The notes: a model not told the origin generated them from the letters alone. Counted from the first letter of the stretch, positions 1 to 9,779 are shown. The stretch: DNA of 64,000 bases from Granulosicoccus antarcticus IMCC3135 (GCF_002215215.1 NZ_CP018632.1:6630501-6694500), one strand, 5' to 3'. Program-made: numbers and translations.

Positions 1-457
1 GGATCTTACAGTCATGAAGAGATTCCTTGTTTGGCTACCTGATGGTGCGAAGCTGCACCGGCAATGCAGAATGCTGAATTGGTTTTTGAAGTAACTGGCG
101 CTATCAGAGAACTGACGGGCCCGACTCATTCACTATTTCTGCCTCTCACAAAGATCTACGTAGCGGCATGGAGAAAAAGATGCAGCCCGGGAAAATAAAT
201 TTGAAAGAGCCTGAATAAAAGCTCGCATGCCCGGCAACTCACTTGGCAAACTCTTGTAAAAACACGAGGCCAGTCCATAGCTACCCCCTCCTGTATCGTG
301 AGAGGATCAGGTATGACAGAGTGGGAAGGGTTCCTACCCAGCAATAACTACAATCACACTTCAAGTGCTGCCCATTGAAGGCGACAATACGAAGGCTTTG
401 CAAAAAACATCAGTTCCGACTGCCTCTTTTTCCGCCACGACTGCGTACCTATCCAAC

Positions 458-1069
458 ATGACTCACGGAAATACGACTGAGCAAGTTCCTGAACGTCACC
501 GAATGCAACCGCTGGATGTCAATGATCAGCGCCTGAATGGTTTGATCGGAGCCTGTGCCACAGGTACCGAGAGTGCCTTCGAGCAACTGTACAAACTGAC
601 CTCTTCACAATTGTTCGGTGTCCTCAGACGCATTCTCAAAACTGACGCACTGGCTGAAGAGGCCCTGCAGGATACCTATGTCAAGATCTGGAATAACGCA
701 GAGCGATATCAGTCCGACAAGAGCGCACCCAGGACCTGGCTGGTCAGCATTGCCCGTAATCACGCCATTGATGTCCTGCGCAAGCGTCGTAGCAGAGAGG
801 ATGTGGAATTGAATATGGACAGCGCCAGTATCGATACCATGCCCGACCGTGAGCAGCCAATGGATCAGCAGCTAGAGTCGTCACAACTTTTGAACTTGTG
901 TCTGCAACAACTTTCCAGACCGGCCAGAGAGTGCGTCATACGCGCCTACTGCGAAGGCTTCTCGCAAGAGGAGTTGAGCCAGCGTTTGCAACGCCCGATC
1001 GGCACGGTCAAGAGTTGGATCCGTCGAAGTCTTGTTTCACTAAAGGACTGTCTTGATGACCACGCCTGA
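458..1069 (+). CDS. ECF-family RNA polymerase sigma factor
   Basis: Extracytoplasmic-function sigma-70 factor of about 203 residues. Region 2 is recognisable early (AFEQLYKLTSSQLFGVLRRI, then EEALQDTYVKIW and RTWLVSIARNHAIDVLRKRR), and region 4 with its helix-turn-helix lies at the C-terminus (FSQEELSQRLQRPIGTVKSWIRR). It would direct core RNA polymerase to a small set of promoters. The next gene is an RskA-type anti-sigma factor and overlaps this one by 14 bases, so the two are co-translated as a sigma/anti-sigma pair. The start is uncertain: GTG at 365, ATG at 458 and ATG at 503 are all in frame and none has a good SD. Family members start close to region 2, which favours 458 or 503. The target genes are not shown by the sequence; the two downstream genes are likely members of the regulon. 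Confidence 0.88.
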   Translation: MTHGNTTEQVPERHRMQPLDVNDQRLNGLIGACATGTESAFEQLYKLTSSQLFGVLRRILKTDALAEEALQDTYVKIWNNAERYQSDKSAPRTWLVSIARNHAIDVLRKRRSREDVELNMDSASIDTMPDREQPMDQQLESSQLLNLCLQQLSRPARECVIRAYCEGFSQEELSQRLQRPIGTVKSWIRRSLVSLKDCLDDHA

Positions 1070-1862
1070 TGAACAATGGTGGGAAGCCCAAGCGGGCGAG
1101 TATGTACTGGGCACCTTGCGCGGAGCCGAACGAGATGTCTTCGAAAAGATACTCGCAGTCGATGAGGAAGTACGGGGCAGAGTTGAACGCTGGCAGCAAC
1201 GCCTGAGCGATCTGGACGTACTGACGCTCCCGATACAGCCTCCCGACTACCTGCTGCCGGCTATAATGTCGCGCATAAGCGAGATCAACAATACAAGTTC
1301 TGGCAAGCAACAGAGTCTGACTTCTACCGAGCAACAGCACCGAGAAGAATCTGCTCGTCCAGAACCGTCTAAAAGTACGACTGGCCAACGTCTACGCAGT
1401 CTCTCAAACCGACGCTCCAATACGATCTGGAAGAGTGTCGCGGGGCTTGCAACAGCGGCAACGATTGCCATGGCAGCCTTTGTTTTACAGACTGTCAATC
1501 GTGACGTCGAATCTCTGAGTCCGATATTACAGACCGTCAGTGTCGTACAGAACGAACAAAAAGAAGCTATCTGGCTGCTGAGCACCCAATCGGGTACCAA
1601 CCAGCTGCAAGTGGTAGCTCTGACAGCACCGCCTGTCGAGGCCGATAAATCCTATCAACTATGGATGATCAAGCCGGACAATGCAGGCGTCAGCTCCGTC
1701 GGTTTGCTATCGCAGACTGAAGGCGAATCGCAAGCACTGACACTGCCGATCGGAACTGATCAGGCCCAGCTGTTCGCGGTCAGCCTGGAACCCAAAGGCG
1801 GCTCACCAGAGGCAGGCCCTACCGGACCTGTATTATTCCAAGGCACTATCATCAACTTGTGA
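1056..1862 (+). CDS. Anti-sigma factor, RskA C-terminal family
   Basis: Membrane-anchored anti-sigma factor of about 268 residues that should hold the upstream ECF sigma factor inactive. The N-terminal cytoplasmic part begins with an EYVLGTLRGAER segment, as in RskA-type zinc-less anti-sigma domains. One transmembrane helix follows (SVAGLATAATIAMAAFVLQ, about residue 130-148). The periplasmic domain has the RskA hallmarks SYQLWMI and SLEPKGGSPEAGPTGPVL. The ATG at 1056 lies inside the end of the sigma gene, so translation is probably coupled; a TTG directly before it at 1053 is a less likely start. The signal it senses is unknown. Release probably needs proteolysis or a conformational change, as known for this family. 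Confidence 0.87.
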   Translation: MTTPDEQWWEAQAGEYVLGTLRGAERDVFEKILAVDEEVRGRVERWQQRLSDLDVLTLPIQPPDYLLPAIMSRISEINNTSSGKQQSLTSTEQQHREESARPEPSKSTTGQRLRSLSNRRSNTIWKSVAGLATAATIAMAAFVLQTVNRDVESLSPILQTVSVVQNEQKEAIWLLSTQSGTNQLQVVALTAPPVEADKSYQLWMIKPDNAGVSSVGLLSQTEGESQALTLPIGTDQAQLFAVSLEPKGGSPEAGPTGPVLFQGTIINL

Positions 1863-1872
1863 GCAAACTCTC

Positions 1873-2730
1873 TTGAGTCTTTTGCAAAACATCAAGGCAA
1901 TACCAGTGCCTGCGCTGGTATTGTCCGCCCTTCTGGCCAGTCACTCAGGCATTGTGACGGCCCATGAATACTGGCTGGACCCGGTTGATGCCCAGTGGCA
2001 GGTGGGTGATGAGCTACAGGCTGATATCCGCAACGGACAGGATTTCACGGGTACCGCCTACCCCTTTGATCCACAGGGCCTCTCCAGAGCCGGCCTGATC
2101 TCCGACACTAAAAGAGTGCCACTGAGCGGCAGGCTGGGTGACTACCCGGCCATCAACATTCCACTCAGTGAAGCAGGTCTTAACCTGCTGCTGCTGGAAA
2201 CCACGCAACGGGAACTCAAGTACAAGGACTTGGAAGCCTTCGAGACGTTTCTCGACTATCACGCACTGGACGACATCAAGCAGAAGCACAAAGATCGAGG
2301 CATGCCCACTAACGACATCATCGAACACTATTATCGCTACTGCAAGACACTGGTCATGGTCGACGCCAAGGATTATGTCAGTTCAGATTCAGAAACTGGC
2401 GCACAGATAAATCCTGTCGCCGCACTGCAACTACAAGATCAACGCTTTGAGCTGCTCGCTCTGGACAGTCCTTTCAATGCCGACTCTCTGAGCCTGCAAC
2501 TGCTTTTTGAAGACAAACCCGTCCAACAACGCCAGATCGAACTCTTTCACCGCGACAGTAGCGATGCCGTGGTCAGGATCACCGCGCTCACTGATAGCCG
2601 GGGTATGGTTGATTTCGATGTATCCTCTGCGGGTGACTACCTGGTTAACAGTGTGCTGGTACTCGAATCTGAAACAACGCAGGCTCAATGGGTCACCCTA
2701 TGGGCCTCACTATCCTTCCAACAAGAATAA
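1873..2730 (+). CDS. DUF4198-type exported protein
   Basis: Exported protein of about 285 residues. A hydrophobic signal segment (VLSALLASHSGIVTA) is followed directly by HEYWLDP, the usual mature start of DUF4198/NikM-like proteins, which are periplasmic and linked to nickel or cobalt uptake. The C-terminal part looks like a beta-sandwich carrier domain (DSRGMVDFDVSSAGDYLV). It begins 10 bases after the anti-sigma gene and is followed by a HupE/UreJ-like membrane protein, so it is probably in the same transcript and may be under control of the ECF factor. The start is a TTG with no clear SD; another TTG four codons on is possible. The metal-related role is an inference from the family. Confidence 0.7.
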   Translation: MSLLQNIKAIPVPALVLSALLASHSGIVTAHEYWLDPVDAQWQVGDELQADIRNGQDFTGTAYPFDPQGLSRAGLISDTKRVPLSGRLGDYPAINIPLSEAGLNLLLLETTQRELKYKDLEAFETFLDYHALDDIKQKHKDRGMPTNDIIEHYYRYCKTLVMVDAKDYVSSDSETGAQINPVAALQLQDQRFELLALDSPFNADSLSLQLLFEDKPVQQRQIELFHRDSSDAVVRITALTDSRGMVDFDVSSAGDYLVNSVLVLESETTQAQWVTLWASLSFQQE

Positions 2731-2743
2731 GACTCGTACAACA

Positions 2744-3913
2744 ATGATTGCCAGATCGATGCCTTTATGGGCTGCCAGAGCCTGTCTGCTCCTTGTCAGC
2801 CTGTTGATGCTGTCCTCAACTGTCACGGCCCACGAACTACGTCCGACTGTTGCAGATATTACGGCAACGCCTGACACCATAGAAGTATCAATGCGGATCA
2901 ATCTGGAGGCATTGATTACTGAGATTGGTGCGGAGCACAGTGACTCTGACGATGCACCACAGGCAACTCGCTACAATCAACTGCGCGAGTTACAGCCAGA
3001 GGCTTTGCAGCTTGAGTTGCAGAGTTACCTGCCCGTGCTTCTGGGGCAGATCACCATCAAGGACAACAACGATACGACCCTGGCCTTGACATTGAAATCC
3101 CTGGTCGTATCCGATGTCGGCGATATCCGTCTGCCCCGCGATTCGACACTCATTCTGGAATCTGCGCGTGAACAAAGCACAGCCTCTATCGCCTGGCAGT
3201 GGGGTGCCAAATATGGCGCCATCATTCTCAGAGCCCAACCGCTGGAGTCCACCGACAAGCAACAACCCGACGAAGGGTTCAGCCAGTACCTGCAAGCGGG
3301 TGAAAGCAGCGACCAGATCGCTCTGGACTCAGGTGGCAAACAAGCCTCAGGCAGTAGCTTTGTGGACTACATCGTTATTGGCTACGAGCATATAACCCCC
3401 AAAGGTCTGGACCACATTCTGTTTGTCATCGGCCTGTTTCTGCTGGCGCCAAAGTTCAAACCGATTGCCTGGCAGGTCAGCATGTTCACCATCGCCCATA
3501 CCGTCACACTGGCATTGGGCATTACCGGCATCATTCTCTTGCCGGCCAGCATCGTCGAACCTTTGATTGCCCTGTCCATTACCGTCATCTGCATCGAGAA
3601 CCTGCTGGGCAATGCTTATGGCAAGGCCAGACTGGCTATAGTCTTCGCATTCGGCCTGCTGCATGGACTGGGATTTGCCGGCGTATTGAGCGAGATCGGA
3701 CTGGTCTCCGGGCGCTTTGCCAGCTCCTTGATAGCGTTCAACATCGGTGTGGAACTAGGCCAGCTCAGTGTGGTCTTCCTGTGCTTTCTGCTGGTTGGCT
3801 GGTGGTTCGGCAAAAAATCCTGGTACAGAAATATGGTCACCATTCCCGCCTCACTGATCATTGGCGCTATTGGTCTTTTCTGGTTTTTACAACGAGTCGG
3901 TCTGATCAGTTAA
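2744..3913 (+). CDS. HupE/UreJ-type membrane protein
   Basis: Membrane protein of about 389 residues. After a signal peptide (CLLLVSLLMLSSTVTA|HELRP) there is a periplasmic domain of about 180 residues and then six or seven transmembrane helices. The membrane part opens with GYEHITPKGLDHILF, the G-x2-HI-x3-GxDHxLF motif of the HupE/UreJ_2 family, and a second conserved patch is FGLLHGLGFAGVL. HupE and UreJ are nickel or cobalt permease-like proteins; larger family members with a periplasmic domain have no firmly assigned substrate. The frame is open upstream to 2507, but that part is inside the previous gene, so the ATG at 2744 is preferred. It is the last gene of the sigma/anti-sigma transcript and ends at a strong hairpin. 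Confidence 0.82.
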   Translation: MIARSMPLWAARACLLLVSLLMLSSTVTAHELRPTVADITATPDTIEVSMRINLEALITEIGAEHSDSDDAPQATRYNQLRELQPEALQLELQSYLPVLLGQITIKDNNDTTLALTLKSLVVSDVGDIRLPRDSTLILESAREQSTASIAWQWGAKYGAIILRAQPLESTDKQQPDEGFSQYLQAGESSDQIALDSGGKQASGSSFVDYIVIGYEHITPKGLDHILFVIGLFLLAPKFKPIAWQVSMFTIAHTVTLALGITGIILLPASIVEPLIALSITVICIENLLGNAYGKARLAIVFAFGLLHGLGFAGVLSEIGLVSGRFASSLIAFNIGVELGQLSVVFLCFLLVGWWFGKKSWYRNMVTIPASLIIGAIGLFWFLQRVGLIS

Positions 3914-3920
3914 AACGAAA

Positions 3921-3948
3921 ATGGCCCCGGAAAACTCCCCGGGGCCAT
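3921..3948. terminator. Bidirectional rho-independent terminator
   Basis: A ten-base perfect stem (ATGGCCCCGG and CCGGGGCCAT, loop of eight bases) lies between two converging genes. A/T-rich flanks (AAACG...CGTTT) extend the pairing and give a short T run on both strands. It probably terminates both the HupE-like gene and clpB. Confidence 0.75.
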
Positions 3949-3981
3949 CGTTTCAATCGAACCTGCTACGCCTTCTGATGA

Positions 3982-6591
3982 TCAGTGCACTAACGCCACA
4001 TTGGGCTTGGACTCACGGTTGCTGAATACCAGCTCCTCACCCGCTACATCCACGAATACCGTATCACCAGGCAAGTAATCACCGCTCAGAATAGATTGAG
4101 CCAGTGGATTTTCAACCCGCTGCTGAATGACCCGACGCAGTGGTCGTGCTCCATAGACCGGGTCGAATCCCACCTTGCCGATCAGATCCAGTGCATCATC
4201 CGTGATGGAAAAATCCAGTTGGCGTTCTTGCAAGCGTTTGGCCAGCAGTTCTATCTGCAAACCGGCAATCATGCGAATGTTGCCACTGGACAAGGGCTTG
4301 AATACCACAGCTTCATCAACCCGGTTGATGAATTCAGGCCTGAAGTGCTGCCCGACAATGTCCATGACGGCACTTTTCATGGCCTCATAGTTTTCATCAC
4401 CTGCCAGTTCCTGAATGACATGGCTGCCCAAGTTCGAGGTCATGACAATCACCGTGTTGCGAAAATCAACCGTTCGCCCCTGACCATCAGTCAGACGGCC
4501 ATCATCCAGCACTTGCAGCAAGACATTGAAAACATCGCTGTGTGCCTTCTCGACCTCGTCCAGCAAGATGACTGAATACGGCTTGCGACGCACAGCTTCG
4601 GTCAGGTATCCACCTTCCTCATAACCCACATAGCCGGGAGGTGCACCAATCAGTCTGGCAACCGAATGCTTCTCCATGAATTCAGACATATCGATTCGCA
4701 CCATGGCGTCATCGGCATCGAACATGAAACCTGCCAGAGCCTTGGTCAATTCTGTCTTGCCCACACCCGTTGGCCCAAGAAACAGGAATGATCCAATAGG
4801 ACGATTGGGATCAGACAGACCCGCCCGTGATCGACGAATGGCATCAGCTACCGCGCCAACCGCTTCCAGCTGACCCACCACGCGCTTGCCCAGCTCTTCT
4901 TCCATACGCAGCAGCTTTTCCTTCTCACCTTCCATCATCTTGCTGACCGGAATACCGGTCCACTTGGCGACGACTTCGGCAATTTCATCGGCTGTCACAT
5001 TGGTACGCAGCAAGGTCATCTCCTTGCCATTGGTATTCTCGATCGCCTCAGCCAATTCCTTTTCCAGCGCAGGAATCTGGCCATACTGCAGCTCTGACAT
5101 CCGAGCCAGATCATTAGCACGACGAGCCGTCTCCATTTCCAGGCGCACACGCTCCAGATCCTCTTTCAGACCGGTGGCGTTCTGCACCATGGCTTTCTCG
5201 GAGTTCCAGATCTCCTCCAGATCAGCAAACTCCTTTTCCAACTCACCGCAATCCTCATCCAGTGTCGCCAGACGCTGAATGGAGGCATCGTCCGATTCCT
5301 TGACCAGAGCTTCTCTTTCGATCTTCAGCTGAATGATGCGACGTTCCAGACGATCCAGAGCTTCTGGCTTGGAATCGATCTCAAGACGAATATGAGAGGC
5401 CGCCTCATCAATCAGATCGATAGCCTTGTCTGGCAACTGTCGATCACTGATATACCGATGCGACAGAGTCGCCGCCGCCACGATGGCAGGATCGGTAATG
5501 TCCACACCGTGGTGTATCTCATAACGCTCTTTCAAGCCACGCAATATGGCGATGGTGTCTTCGACCGAAGGCTCATCGACGATGATCTTCTGGAAACGAC
5601 GCTCCAATGCGGCATCCTTTTCCACATACTGGCGGTACTCATTAAGCGTTGTAGCACCAATGCAATGCAGCTCACCACGCGCCAGAGCCGGTTTGAGCAT
5701 ATTGCCTGCATCCATGGCTCCCTCGGCCTTGCCGGCACCGACCATGGTGTGGATCTCGTCAATAAACAGAATGACCTGACCGTCCTGCTTGGAAAGATCG
5801 CTCAGCACCGCTTTGAGTCGCTCCTCGAATTCACCGCGGAATTTTGCCCCTGCTATCAGAGCGCCCATGTCCAGAGAGAGTACGCGTTTGTTACGAATAC
5901 CATCGGGTACCTGACCATCAACGATGCGCTGCGCAAGCCCTTCTACCAGAGCTGTCTTGCCCACGCCTGGCTCACCAATAAAGACCGGATTATTCTTGGT
6001 ACGGCGTTGCAGCACCTGAATGGCACGACGAATTTCATCGTCACGACCAATGACAGGGTCAATCTTGCCTTGTTCTGCACGTTCGGTCAGATCGATAGTG
6101 TATTTTTCCAGTGCCTTGCGATTGTCCTCGGCATTGGGATCATTCACAGGCCCGCCCTGCACTTCCTTGACCGTCTTCTTGACAGCTTCAAGGTTGGCAC
6201 CGTGGCTCAGCAGAACTTCTGCCAGGCTGTTCTTCTTGTCTTCGATGGCCGCGACCACAAACACCTCTGAAGAGATGTACTGATCTCCGCGCTTCTGGGC
6301 GGCCTTGTCAGTCAGGTTAAGCAATCGTCCCAGCTCATTGGAGACATGCAGCTGACCGCCACCGCCTTCAACCTGAGCCATTCGATCCAGTGTCTGGTCC
6401 AGGCCAACGCGAAGCCCGTTAACGTTTACGCCGGACTGCGCCAGTAACGGACTGACACCACTACCATCCTGATCCAGCATGGCCAACATCAGGTGGGCGG
6501 GTTCGATAAATTGATGATCACGGCCCAGGGCCAATGATTGCGCATCCTGCAGTGCCAGCTGAAATTTGCTGGTCAGTTTGTCCATTCTCAT
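3982..6591 (-). CDS. clpB: ATP-dependent disaggregase ClpB
   Basis: ClpB/Hsp104 disaggregase, 869 residues, the usual family length. It threads aggregated proteins through a hexameric ring together with DnaK. The order is an N-terminal repeat domain ([18 protein letters not shown] onward), first AAA+ module (Walker [16 protein letters not shown], Walker [16 protein letters not shown]), a long coiled-coil middle domain (about residues 400-525), and second AAA+ module ([27 protein letters not shown]), ending with the D2-small domain ([11 protein letters not shown]). The ATG at 6591 is chosen because GAGGG lies eight bases upstream and ClpB proteins start MRMDKLT; the open frame goes eight codons further. 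I searched upstream for a sigma-32 heat-shock promoter and did not find a good one. Confidence 0.97.
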   Translation of the reverse strand: MRMDKLTSKFQLALQDAQSLALGRDHQFIEPAHLMLAMLDQDGSGVSPLLAQSGVNVNGLRVGLDQTLDRMAQVEGGGGQLHVSNELGRLLNLTDKAAQKRGDQYISSEVFVVAAIEDKKNSLAEVLLSHGANLEAVKKTVKEVQGGPVNDPNAEDNRKALEKYTIDLTERAEQGKIDPVIGRDDEIRRAIQVLQRRTKNNPVFIGEPGVGKTALVEGLAQRIVDGQVPDGIRNKRVLSLDMGALIAGAKFRGEFEERLKAVLSDLSKQDGQVILFIDEIHTMVGAGKAEGAMDAGNMLKPALARGELHCIGATTLNEYRQYVEKDAALERRFQKIIVDEPSVEDTIAILRGLKERYEIHHGVDITDPAIVAAATLSHRYISDRQLPDKAIDLIDEAASHIRLEIDSKPEALDRLERRIIQLKIEREALVKESDDASIQRLATLDEDCGELEKEFADLEEIWNSEKAMVQNATGLKEDLERVRLEMETARRANDLARMSELQYGQIPALEKELAEAIENTNGKEMTLLRTNVTADEIAEVVAKWTGIPVSKMMEGEKEKLLRMEEELGKRVVGQLEAVGAVADAIRRSRAGLSDPNRPIGSFLFLGPTGVGKTELTKALAGFMFDADDAMVRIDMSEFMEKHSVARLIGAPPGYVGYEEGGYLTEAVRRKPYSVILLDEVEKAHSDVFNVLLQVLDDGRLTDGQGRTVDFRNTVIVMTSNLGSHVIQELAGDENYEAMKSAVMDIVGQHFRPEFINRVDEAVVFKPLSSGNIRMIAGLQIELLAKRLQERQLDFSITDDALDLIGKVGFDPVYGARPLRRVIQQRVENPLAQSILSGDYLPGDTVFVDVAGEELVFSNRESKPNVALVH

Positions 6592-6827
6592 ACGAAAATC
6601 CCTCAAGATAATCACTTAATTCAGATAACAATAATCTATAGCTAGGCTGAATCAATTCAACATCTTTTGTAGGGATATTCATTTTTATTTTCCCTCTCAG
6701 CACGACGTGACACTGACACTGGAGGAAAGAACTCAAGCTACTGCTTGCGTGGATTCCGCCGCCCATTGTCCCCACAATGCAGGAAAAAACAGGCAGACGT
6801 ACTGACCTGGATCAACAGGCTCCTTCT

Positions 6828-7688
6828 CTACTCTGGCAATGCTCCGATCCAGGCCACGGTTGCCATTCGACCGCTACGCAGACCATCACGACGATGCGAA
6901 TGAAACCACTGGGGTTGTGTGACCGTGCAATAGTCTCCACCAGTTACAGTGACTGAACGACTTTGCTGCAGCTCTGCGCGCGCCAGAGAATACAGATCGG
7001 CCCAGTATTTCTGCTTGTCAGGCGAGCCGGATCCAACAGCGGACATTCCCGCCTCGAAACAGGTTTCATGTGCTGGATTGCGTTCGATGAATGCCTGCCG
7101 TACTTCTGCTCCCACCTCGAAGGCATCCGGGCCGATGGCCGGACCCAACCAGGCATGAAGCTCAGCCTGCTCACTGAATCTTGCCAATGCGTTTTCCAGA
7201 ATACCTGCCGCCAGGCCTCGCCAGCCGGCATGCACCACAGCCAGCTCGGTGCCCAGCTTGTCGCAGATCACAACGGGCAGGCAATCTGCCGTGAGTACCG
7301 CCAGCACCGTATCCGGCTTATTGGTCCATGACCCATCCGCGCAGATAGCCTCATCGATAGAACCTGACTCGATGGCATACACATCAGTACCGTGTGTCTG
7401 CTTCATCCAGTGGGGGGATTCTGGCAGCGCAAACGACTCCTGCAAGCGACGACGGTTCTCTCGAACAGCCGGCTCGTCGTCCCCGACATGCAATCCCAGG
7501 TTCAACGCATCATAAGGGGCCTGACTGATGCCCCCCAGACGAGTCGTGGAAAAAGCGGTAACGCGGGAAGCCACACCCCAGACCGGCGTCATGCAGGTCA
7601 ACAGGCCGAAGTCTTCGCCGCGCCCGTCGGCCCGAGTAATACGAGATGCATCTCTGTGCTCAGAGCTTGAGGTGCTGGAACTAACCAC
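6828..7688 (-). CDS. pgeF: Peptidoglycan editing factor PgeF (YfiH/laccase-domain family)
   Basis: Cytoplasmic YfiH-family protein of 286 residues that removes wrong amino acids from cell-wall precursors; older annotation calls it a polyphenol oxidase. The three metal-site patches are present: MKQTHGTDVY (His), TADCLPVV (Cys) and HAGWRGL (His). The family N-terminal motif STTRLGGIS...PYDALNLGLHVGD starts near residue 47. The GTG start at 7688 overlaps the rluD stop by eight bases. The first 33 residues are longer than in E. coli YfiH, so a later start is possible. The order rluD-pgeF-clpB is common in gammaproteobacteria. Confidence 0.92.
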   Translation of the reverse strand: MVSSSTSSSEHRDASRITRADGRGEDFGLLTCMTPVWGVASRVTAFSTTRLGGISQAPYDALNLGLHVGDDEPAVRENRRRLQESFALPESPHWMKQTHGTDVYAIESGSIDEAICADGSWTNKPDTVLAVLTADCLPVVICDKLGTELAVVHAGWRGLAAGILENALARFSEQAELHAWLGPAIGPDAFEVGAEVRQAFIERNPAHETCFEAGMSAVGSGSPDKQKYWADLYSLARAELQQSRSVTVTGGDYCTVTQPQWFHSHRRDGLRSGRMATVAWIGALPE

Positions 7689-8772
7689 GGGACTTGCCTT
7701 CAGCTTCCCGTACAGCGTCTGCGGCCGTTATTTTCAGTGCATCGCACAGATGCTCCATATCTTCTGGCATGTCAGCCTCGAAGCTTATGGGCTCCTCAGT
7801 GCCTGGATGAATCAGTGACAAACGGGTGGCATGCAAAGCCTGGCGCTTGAAGTCTGCGACCGCAGGCACCTCGGCGATTCGCCTTGGTAACACTGCCAGA
7901 CGTCGACCATAAGCCGGATCACCGATCAGTGCATGACCGATATGCGTCATATGCACACGAATCTGATGCGTTCTGCCGGTCTCCAGTTTTACCATGACCC
8001 GCGCACACCCCAGGTAGCGCTCGACACACTCAAAATGGGTGACGGCGGGCTTGCCACTGTCCGTGACCGCCATACGCTTGCGATCACGTGCATGGCGCCC
8101 GATAGGCGCATCGATAGTGCCGTTGATGGGTACTTCACCCACCACCACTGCCGTATAGATACGTCCCATTTCACGAGCCTGCAACTGACGCACCAGATGG
8201 GTATGCGCCTCCAGGGTGCGTGCCACGACACACAGACCGGAGGTGTCCTTGTCCAGACGATGCACGATGCCCGCTCTGGGAACGCCTGCCTGCGCCGCAG
8301 AATAGTGCAGCAGACCGTTGAGCAAGGTTCCGCGCCGATTACCCGGTGCCGGATGCATGACCAGGCCCGCAGGCTTGTTGATGATCAGGATGTGCTCATC
8401 AGCATGCACGATGTTCAGATCCATGGCTTGTGGCACGAAGCTGGATTCGCCATCGCCATCGGCCTCGGTGAGCATGTCGGCCAACAAGTCAGGCGGAAGC
8501 TGCAGAGAAATCGTCTCGCCCCCTACAATCTTGTCCTTACTACGCCGAACTTCGCCGTTCACAGTCAGATAGCCTTCAGCTATCCAGCTCTGCAACCGAT
8601 TACGCGAATAGGTGTCAAACAATATGGCTGCTACTGCATCCAGCCGTTTTCCGGCCCATTCGGGATCGATCCGATAGGTTAAAGGCTCGTCAGCAACATC
8701 TGCTGCGGCGGGGTTATCATTCTGACCGGTAATAGGAAGTCTCCTTAAATTGATGTGCGCCCGGAATATCAT
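7681..8772 (-). CDS. rluD: 23S rRNA pseudouridine synthase RluD
   Basis: RluD-type pseudouridine synthase, which modifies helix 69 of 23S rRNA. It has an N-terminal S4 RNA-binding domain (GKRLDAVAAILFDTYSRNRL...EGYLTVNGEV) and the catalytic domain with GIVHRLDKDTSGL (catalytic Asp) and later GRTHQIRVH and IGDPAYG. The start is unclear. ATG at 8772 and TTG at 8784 lack an SD, but AAGGAG (complement of 8741-8746) sits seven bases before an in-frame ATT codon at 8733-8731, shortly before the S4 domain. ATT initiation would give 350 residues. The gene is divergent from bamD. Confidence 0.93.
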   Translation of the reverse strand: MIFRAHINLRRLPITGQNDNPAAADVADEPLTYRIDPEWAGKRLDAVAAILFDTYSRNRLQSWIAEGYLTVNGEVRRSKDKIVGGETISLQLPPDLLADMLTEADGDGESSFVPQAMDLNIVHADEHILIINKPAGLVMHPAPGNRRGTLLNGLLHYSAAQAGVPRAGIVHRLDKDTSGLCVVARTLEAHTHLVRQLQAREMGRIYTAVVVGEVPINGTIDAPIGRHARDRKRMAVTDSGKPAVTHFECVERYLGCARVMVKLETGRTHQIRVHMTHIGHALIGDPAYGRRLAVLPRRIAEVPAVADFKRQALHATRLSLIHPGTEEPISFEADMPEDMEHLCDALKITAADAVREAEGKSRG

Positions 8773-8856
8773 GTCTGATGCCAATCGTCGACGAGTTTGC
8801 CGACCGGCAATTCAACCTGTTTCCCCAAGCCTTGCGGGGTACACAGGCAAGATTCT

Positions 8857-8880
8857 CATTACCCGTACCTACGCTATACT
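8857..8880 (+). promoter_or_regulatory. Possible bamD promoter
   Basis: TATACT at 8875-8880 is a good -10 hexamer; the -35 about 16 bases upstream is weak (TTCTCA-like). The -10 ends only six bases before the bamD ATG and there is no SD, so transcription would start at or next to the start codon and the message would be leaderless. Confidence 0.35.
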
Positions 8881-8886
8881 TTGCTG

Positions 8887-9672
8887 ATGATACTCAAGTT
8901 CACACGCTTCGCCGCCCTCGCCGTCCTCGGAATGAGCCTTTCTGGTGGAATTCTGACTGGTTGCGCCACTCAGACACCCACTGAGGTTGGTAGCGGGACC
9001 GCCGAAGAGCTCTACCGAACCGCAAAACGATCGCTCAACCAGGGCGATTTTCTCACGGCAATCAGTACTTTCGAGACATTAGGGGCACGTTACCCCTTTG
9101 GCAGCTACACCCAGCAGGCGCAACTGGATATCGCCTACGCCTATCTGAAACAGGATGAGTTCGACAATGCCATCAATGCGGCTGATCGGTTCATCAAGCT
9201 GTATCCCAGAAGCGAGAATATCGATTACGCGTTTTATATCAAGGGTGTAAGCCACTTTTCACGCGGCGGCTCGGTCATGGAGCGCATATTTCCGCGGGAT
9301 ATGGCCAAGGTCAACCAACAGTGGCTACGCAACGCCTTTACCGAATTTGACACCCTGGTGCGCCGCTTCCCGGATAGCAAATATGCCCAGGATTCACTGG
9401 TCCGAATGGCCTATCTCAGAGACGAGATGGCACGACATGAGCTGATTACCGCAAAATTCTATTACCAGCGGGGCGCCATGGTCGCCGTTATCAATCGCAT
9501 GAGTTACTTGCTGGAGCATTTTGACGGCTCACGCCATGTACCTAACGCTCTGGCGCTGATGGCCAGTGCCTATGAGTCACTCGGCCAGACAGACAGACAG
9601 CAAGACACACTGCGAGTGCTGGCAGCGACCTCTCCGGAACACCCCGCACTGGAAAAGCTGACGAAGGGTTAG
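8887..9672 (+). CDS. bamD: Outer-membrane assembly lipoprotein BamD
   Basis: BamD (ComL) of the BAM complex, 261 residues, normal length. It is an essential outer-membrane lipoprotein that works with BamA to insert beta-barrel proteins. From the ATG at 8887 there is a lipoprotein signal peptide with lipobox LTGC (Cys near residue 26). Five TPR-like repeats follow (AEELYRTAKRSLNQGDFLTAISTFETL, QLDIAYAYLKQDEFDNAINAADRFIK and so on), with the family motif ARYPFGSY. The open frame continues 30 codons upstream, but that would put the lipobox too far in. The gap to rluD is short and would hold both promoters. Confidence 0.95.
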   Translation: MILKFTRFAALAVLGMSLSGGILTGCATQTPTEVGSGTAEELYRTAKRSLNQGDFLTAISTFETLGARYPFGSYTQQAQLDIAYAYLKQDEFDNAINAADRFIKLYPRSENIDYAFYIKGVSHFSRGGSVMERIFPRDMAKVNQQWLRNAFTEFDTLVRRFPDSKYAQDSLVRMAYLRDEMARHELITAKFYYQRGAMVAVINRMSYLLEHFDGSRHVPNALALMASAYESLGQTDRQQDTLRVLAATSPEHPALEKLTKG

Positions 9673-9779
9673 GGATCGCTCGCTGATGATGCTGTGAACC
9701 AGATCGCGCTGAATGAAGTGCGGATGGTCTGGATATTGCGTTTTGCTCTGACAATCATGAGCCAATATTCCCCACAACT

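Noticed and set aside
2-94. Plus-strand frame open from the window edge to a TAA, possible tail of a truncated gene.
   Set aside because: Only 30 codons, no family recognised, and no supporting context; the whole 1-364 stretch shows no gene or clear element to me.
156-344. Short minus-strand open frame upstream of the sigma factor.
   Set aside because: 62 codons, no SD, no recognisable domain, sits in a likely promoter region.
5392-6270. Long plus-strand open frame (292 codons) inside clpB.
   Set aside because: Fully antisense to the conserved ClpB coding sequence; composition is that of a shadow frame.
6592-6827. Looked for a sigma-32 heat-shock promoter of clpB.
   Set aside because: CTTGAGT is present on the minus strand but no CCCCAT-like -10 at the right distance; only a weak sigma-70-like pair.
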